Position numbers and translations under genes: made by a program. From Megaustenia siamemsis (taxonomy: Eukaryota; Mollusca; Gastropoda; Stylommatophora; Ariophantidae), in assembly GCA_032433765.1 (NCBI GenBank), contig JAVIAB010000047.1, positions 18,943,011 to 19,007,010 of the forward strand: a stretch of 64,000 nt of DNA. The letters are read 5' to 3'. Shown here one piece after another: positions 56,401 to 64,000 of this stretch (its first letter is position 1; the number at the start of each line of letters is the position of its first letter). The notes beneath the pieces were generated by a model. That model did no database searches, was not told where the DNA came from, and worked only from the letters and a program-made list of their open reading frames with translations.

Positions 56401-59400
56401 TAACCACACAATAACCTTGCAACTATCTACACAATAACCTTGCAACTAACCACACAATAACCTTGCAACTAACCACACAATAACCTTGCAACTAACCACA
56501 CAATAACCTTGCAACTACCTACACAATAACCTTGCAACTAACCACACAATAACCTTGCAACTAACCACACAATAACCTTGCAACTAACAACACAATAACC
56601 TTGCCACACAATAACCTTGCAACTATCTACACAATAACGTTGCAACTAACTACACAATAACCTTGCAACTAACTACACAATAACGTGGCAACTAACTACA
56701 CAATAATGTTGCAACTAACTACACAATAACGTTGCAACTAACTACACAATAACGTTGCAACTAACTACACAATAACCTTGCAACTAACTACACAATAACC
56801 TTGCAACTAACTACACAATAACGTTGCAACTAACTACACAATAACGTTGCAACTAACTACACAATAACCTTGCAACTAACTACACAATAACCTTGCAACT
56901 AACTACACAATAACGTTGCAACTAACTACACATTAACCTTGCAACTAACTACACAATAACCTTGCAACTAACTACACATTAACCTTGCAACTAACTACAC
57001 AATAACTTTGCAACCAACTACACATTAACCTTGCAACTAACTACATAATAACGTTGCAACTAACTACACAATAACGTTGCAACTAAGTACACATTAACCT
57101 TGCAACTAACTTCATAATATCCTTGCAATCAACTACACAATAACTTTGTAACTAACTACACAATAACGTTGCAACTAACCACACAATAACGTTGCAACTA
57201 ACTACACAATAACGTTGCAACTAACCACACAATAACCTTGCAACTATCTACACAATAACCTTGCAACTAACCACACAATAAACTTGCAACTAACCACACA
57301 ATAACCTTGTAACTAACTACACAATAACCTTGCAACTTTCTACACAATAACCATGCAACTATCCACACAGTAACTTTGCAACTAACCACACAATAACCTT
57401 GCAACTATCTACACAATAACCTTGCAACTATCTACACAAAAACTTTGCAACTAACCACACAATAACCTTGCAACTATATACACAATAACGTGGCAACTAA
57501 ATACACAATAACCTTGCAACTATCTACACAATAACCTTGCAACTAACTATACAATAACTTTGCAACTAACCACACAATAACCTTGCAACTATCTACACAA
57601 TAACCTTGCAACTAACTACACAAAAACTTTGCAACTAACCACACAATAACCTTGCAACTATCTACACAATAACCTTGCAACTAACCACACAATAACCTTG
57701 CAACTAACCACACAATAACCTTGCAACTAACCACACAATAACCTTGCAACTACCTACACAATAACCTTGCAACTAACCACACAATAACCTTGCAACTAAC
57801 CACACAATAACCTTGCAACTAACAACACTATAACCTTGCAACTAACCACACAATAACCTTGCAACTATCCACTCAATAACCTTGCAACTAACCACACAAT
57901 AACTTTGCAACTAACTAAACATAACTTTGCAACTAACTAAACAATAACCTTACAACTATCCACACAATAACCTTGCAACTAACTACACAATAACGTTGCA
58001 ACTAACTAAACATAACTTTGCAACTAACTAAACAATAACTGTGCAACTAACTACACAATAACTTTGCAACTAACTAAACATAACTTTGCAACTAACTAAA
58101 CAATAACTGTGCAACTAACCACACAATAACCTTGCAACTAACTACACAATAACTTTGCAACTAACTAAACATAACTTTGCAACTAACTAAAAATAACTGT
58201 GCAACTAACCACACAATAACCTTGCAACTAACTACACAATAACGTTGCAACTAACTACACAATAACCTTGCAACTAACTACACATTAACCTTGCAACTAA
58301 CTACACAATAACCTTGCAACTAACTACACATTAACCTTGCAACTAACTACACAATAACGTTGCAACTAACTACACATTAACCTTGCAACTAACTACACAA
58401 TAACCTTGCAACTAACTACACATTAACCTTGCAACTAACTACACAATAACCTTGCAACTAACTACACATTAACCTTGCAACTAACTACACAATAACGTTG
58501 CAACTAACTACACAATAACGTTGCAACTAACTACACAATAACGTTGCAACTAACTACACAATAACGTTGCAACTAACTACACAATAATGTTGCAACTAAC
58601 TACACAATAACGTTGCAACTAACTATACAATAATGTTGCAACTAACTACACATTAACCTTGCAACTAACTACACATTAACTTTGCAACTAACTACACAAT
58701 AACCTTGCAACTAACTACACATTAACCTTGCAACTAACTACACAATAATGTTGCAACTAACTACACAAAAACGTTGAAACTAACTACACAATAACGTTGC
58801 AACTAACTACACAATAACCTTGCAACTAACTACACAATAACCTTGCAACTAACTACACAATAACCTTGCAACTAACTACATAATAACGTTGCAACTAACT
58901 ACACAATAACGTTGCAACTAAGTACACATTAACCTTGCAACTAACTTCATAATATCCTTGCAATCAACTACACAATAACTTTGTAACTAACCACACAATA
59001 ACCTTGTAACTAACTACACAATAACCTTGCAACTTTCTACACAATAAACATGCAACTATCCACACAGTAACTTTGCAACTAACCACACAATAACCTTGCA
59101 ACTAACCACACAATAACCTTGCAACTAACCACACAATAACCTTGCAACTACCTACACAATAACCTTGCAACTAACCACACAATAACCTTGCAACTAACCA
59201 CACAATAACCTTGCAACTAACAACACAATAACCTTGCCACACAATAACCTTGCAACTATCTACACAATAACGTTGCAACTAACTACACAATAACCTTGCA
59301 ACTAACTACACAATAACGTGGCAACTAACTACACAATAATGTTGCAACTAACTACACAATAACGTTGCAACTAACTACACAATAACGTTGCAACTAACTA

Positions 59401-62400
59401 CACAATAACATTGCAACTAACTACACAATAACCTTGCAACTAACTACACAATAACGTTGCAACTAACTACACAATAACGTTGCAACTAACTACACAATAA
59501 CCTTGCAACTAACTACACAATAACCTTGCAACTAACTACACAATAACGTTGCAACTAACTACACATTAACCTTGCAACTAACTACACAATAACCTTGCAA
59601 CTAACTACACATTAACCTTGCAACTAACTACACAATAACTTTGCAACCAACTACACATTAACCTTGCAACTAACTACATAATAACGTTGCAACTAACTAC
59701 ACAATAACGTTGCAACTAAGTACACATTAACCTTGCAACTAACTTCATAATATCCTTGCAATCAACTACACAATAACTTTGTAACTAACTACACAATAAC
59801 GTTGCAACTAACCACACAATAACGTTGCAACTAACTACACAATAACGTTGCAACTAACCACACAATAACCTTGCAACTATCTACACAATAACCTTGCAAC
59901 TAACTACACAAAAACTTTGCAACTAACCACACAATAACCTTGCAACTATCTACACAATAACCTTGCAACTAACCACACAATAACCTTGCAACTAACCACA
60001 CAATAACCTTGCAACTAACCACACAATAACCCGTCAACTACCTACACAATAACCTTGCAACTAACCACACAATAACCTTGCAACTAACCACACAATAACC
60101 TTGCAACTAACAACACTATAACCTTGCAACTAACCACACAATAACCTTGCAACTATCCACTCAATAACCTTGCAACTAACCACACAATAACTTTGCAACT
60201 AACTAAACATAACTTTGCAACTAACTAAACAATAACCTTACAACTATCCACACAATAACCTTGCAACTAACTACACAATAACGTTGCAACTAACTAAACA
60301 TAACTTTGCAACTAACTAAACAATAACTGTGCAACTAACTACACAATAACTTTGCAACTAACTAAACATAACTTTGCAACTAACTAAACAATAACTGTGC
60401 AACTAACCACACAATAACCTTGCAACTAACTACACAATAACGTTGAAACTAACTACACAATAACGTTGCAACTAACTACACAATAACCTTGCAACTAACT
60501 ACACAATAACCTTGCAACTAACTACACAATAACCTTGCAACTAACTACACAATAACGTTGCAACTAACTACACAATAATGTTGCAACTAACTACACAATA
60601 ATGTTGCAACTAACTACACAATAACGTTGCAACTAACTACACAATAACCTTGCAACAAACTACACAATAACCTTGCAACTAACTACACAATAACGTTGCA
60701 ACTAACTGCACAATAACGTTGCCACTAACTACACAATAACGTTGCAACTAACTACACAATAACGTTGCAACTAACTATACAATAACCTTGCAACTAACTA
60801 CACAATAACGTGGCAACTAACTACACAATAATGTTGCAACTAACTACACAATAACGTTGCAACTAACTACACAATAACCTTGCAACTAACTACACAATAA
60901 CGTTGCAACTAACTACACAATAATGTTGCAACTAACTACACAATAATGTTGCAACTAACTACACAATAACGTTGCAACTAACTACACAATAACCTTGCAA
61001 CAAACTACACAATAACCTTGCAACTAACTACACAATAACGTTGCAACTAACTGCACAATAACGTTGCCACTAACTACACAATAACGTTGCAACTAACTAC
61101 ACAATAACGTTGCAACTAACTAAACAATAACCTTGCAACTAACTACACAATAACGTGGCAACTAACTACACAATAATGTTGCAACTAACTACACAATAAC
61201 GTTGCAAATAACTACACAATAACGTTGCAACTAACTACACAATAACCTTGCAACTAACTACACAATAACCTTGCAACTAACTACACAATAACGTTGCAAC
61301 TAACTACACAATAACGTTGCAACTAACTATACAATAACCTTGCAACTAACTACACAATAACCTTGCAACTAACTACACAATAACGTTGCAACTAACTAGA
61401 AATTAACCTTGCAACTAACTACACAATAACCTTGCAACTAACTACACATTAATCTTGCAACTAACTACACAATAACTTTGCAACCAACTACACATTAACC
61501 TTGCAACTAACTACATAATAACGTTGCAACTAACTACACAATAACGTTGCAACAAACTATACATTAACCTTGCAACTAACTTCATAATATCCTTGCAATC
61601 AACTACACAATAACTTTGTAACTATCTACACAATAACGTTGCAACTAACCACACAATAACGTCGCAAATAACCACACAATAACGTTGCAACTAACCACAC
61701 AATAACCTTGCAACTATCTACACAATAACCTTGCAACTAACCACACAATAAACTTGCAACTAACCACACAATAACCTTGCAACTATCTACACAATAACCT
61801 TGCAACTTTCTACACAATAACATTGCAACTATCCACACAGTAACTTTGCAACTAACCACACAATAACCTTGCAACTATCTACACAATAACCTTGCAACTA
61901 TCTACACAAAAACTTTGCAACTAACCACACAATAACCTTGCAACTATCTACACAATAACGTTGCAACTAACTACACAATAACTTTGCAACTAACCACACA
62001 ATAACCTTGCAACTATCTACACAATAACCTTGCAACTAACTACACAAAAACTTTGCAACTAACCACACAATAACCTTGCAACTATCTACACAATAACCTT
62101 GCAACTAACCACACAATAACCTTGCAACTAACCACACAATAACCTTGCAACTAACCACACAATAACCTTGCAACTACCTACACAATAACCTTACAACTAA
62201 CCACACAATAACCTTGCAACTAACCACACAATAACCTTGCAACTAACAACACAATAACCTTGCCACACAATAACCTTGCAACTATCTACACAATAACGTT
62301 GCAACTAACTACACAATAACCTTGCAACTAACTACACAATAACGTGGCAACTAACTACACAATAATGTTGCAACTAACTACACAATAACGTTGCAACTAA

Positions 62401-64000
62401 CTACACAATAACGTTGCAACTAACTACACAATAACCTTGCAACTAACTACACAATAACCTTGCAACTAACTACACAATAACGTTGCAACTAACTACACAA
62501 TAACGTTGCAACTAACTACACAATAACCTTGCAACTAACTACACAATAACCTTGCAACTAACTACACAATAACGTTGCAACTAACTACACATTAACCTTG
62601 CAACTAACTACACATTAACCTTGCAAATAACTACACAATAACTTTGCAACCAACTACACATTAACCTTGCAACTAACTACATTATAACGTTGCAACTAAC
62701 TACACAATAACGTTGCAACTAAGTACACATTAACCTTGCAACTAACTTCATAATATCCTTGCAATCAACTACACAATACCTTTGTAACTAACTACACAAT
62801 AACGTTGCAACTAACCACACAATAACGTTGCAACTAACTAAACAATAACGTTGCAACTAACCACACAATAACCTTGCAACTATCTACACAATAACCTTGC
62901 AACTAACCACACAATAAACTTGCAACTAACCACACAATAACCTTGTAACTAACTACACAATAACCTTGCAACTTTCTACACAATAACCTTGCAACTATCC
63001 ACACAGTAACTTTGCAACTAACCACACAATAACCTTGCAACTATCTACACAATAACGTGGCAACTAACTACACAATAACCTTGCAACTATCTACACAATA
63101 ACCTTGCAACTAACTACACAATAACTTTGCAACTAACCACACAATAACCTTGCAACTATCTACACAATAACCTTGCAACTAACTACACAAAAACTTTGCA
63201 ACTAACCACACAATAACCTTGCAACTATCTACACAATAACCTTGCAACTAACCACACAATAACCTTGCAACTAACCACACAATAACCTTGCAACTAACCA
63301 CACAATAACCTTGCAACTACCTACACAATAACCTTGCAACTAACCACACAATAACCTTGCAACTAACCACACAATAACCTTGCAACTAACAACACTATAA
63401 CCTTGCAACTAACCACACAATAACCTTGCAACTATCCACTCAATAACCTTGCAACTAACCACACAATAACTTTGCAACTAACTAAACATAACTTTGCAAC
63501 TAACTAAACAATAACCTTACAACTATCCACACAATAACCTTGCAACTAACTACACAATAACGTTGCAACTAACTAAACATAACTTTGCAACTAACTAAAC
63601 AATAACTGTGCAACTAACTACACAATAACTTTGCAACTAACTAAACATAACTTTGCAACTAACTAAACAATAACTGTGCAACTAACCACACAATAACCTT
63701 GCAACTAACTACACAATAACTTTGCAACTAACTAAACATAACTTTGCAACTAACTAAAAAATAACTGTGCAACTAACCACACAATAACCTTGCAACTATC
63801 CACACAATAACCTTGCAACTAACTACACAATAACCTTGCAACTAACTACACATTAACCTTGCAACTAACTACACAATAACCTTGCAACTAACTACACATT
63901 AACCTTGCAACTAACTACACAATAACGTTGCAACTAACTACACAATAACGTTGCAACTAACTACACAATAACGTTGCAACTAACTACACAATAATGTTGC
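53414..64000. repeat. Giant 23-bp satellite array with higher-order blocks
   Basis: Unit begins TTGCAACTAACTACACAATA and is 23 bp long. Roughly 460 units by length, and the array runs off the window. Recurrent variants: ACGTTG/ACCTTG, CACATTAACC, CTATCTACAC, CTAACCACAC, and a 21-bp CTAAACATAACTTTG form. Rare marker units recur with long spacing: the shortened CTTGCCACACAATAACC form at 54839, 56600, 59233 and 62259, and TCATAATATCCTTGCAATCA at 55351, 57112, 58947, 59745, 61582 and 62748. Non-coding. Confidence 0.97.

Noticed and set aside
53414..64000. Telomeric or subtelomeric simple repeat
   Set aside because: The 23-bp unit has no TTAGGG or similar telomere motif; it is a satellite, its chromosomal location unknown.

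Overview
This is a eukaryotic window: AT-rich, almost without host coding capacity, and filled with transposable-element debris and tandem arrays. The mix (several lineages of 5'-truncated LINEs with TGATGATG or GAAGAA tails, at least three tRNA-derived SINE families, a DD34D mariner, a second Tc1/IS630-type DDE element, and a virus-like family B DNA polymerase) points to an invertebrate animal. A mollusc is my best guess, but that is inference and rests on no host gene. I found no convincing host protein gene, rRNA gene or functional tRNA gene.

Layout. 0.16-4.5 kb: a nearly full-length protein-primed type family B DNA polymerase of the Polinton/Maverick or adintovirus kind, with N-terminal C2H2 fingers, three exonuclease motifs, an inserted endonuclease-like motif and palm motifs A, B and C. 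It is broken by eight frame changes but carries no nonsense codon. 4.8-5.4 kb: a GC-hairpin dispersed repeat and LINE tails. 6.14-8.25 kb: a complete TIR-bounded DDE element with TA duplications and two internal stops. 8.8-26.8 kb: LINE and SINE fragments, including LINE-B inside LINE-A (a fused open frame with two reverse transcriptase active sites), LINE-A inside LINE-D, and LINE-B inside a SINE with a 12-bp target duplication. Minisatellites with units of 17, 28, 28, 32 and 49 bp lie between them. 27.2-32.2 kb: a 1.17-kb-arm inverted duplication of minisatellite sequence, one arm carrying a dead mariner and the other preserving the empty site. 32.2-40.5 kb: the dispersed hairpin repeat again, LINE-C fragments, SINEs and an RNase-H-encoding LINE tail. 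40.6-42.9 kb: a 16-bp array. 43.7-48.2 kb: a SINE-rich cluster with two LINE-A copies. 48.5-49.6 kb: a 41-bp array. 50.3-52.1 kb: two LINE-C copies. 52.6-52.9 kb: a 29-bp array. 53.4 kb to the window end: more than 10.5 kb of a 23-bp satellite with higher-order duplicated blocks.

How it fits together: there is no operon or pathway here. The biology is a retroelement graveyard in which nested insertions give a relative order of events. All transposases and reverse transcriptases seen are truncated or carry stops or frame changes, so any activity would need proteins supplied by other copies. Labels LINE-A to LINE-H and SINE-1 to SINE-3 are my own and are defined by similarity between copies within this window. 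Clade names need a library search.
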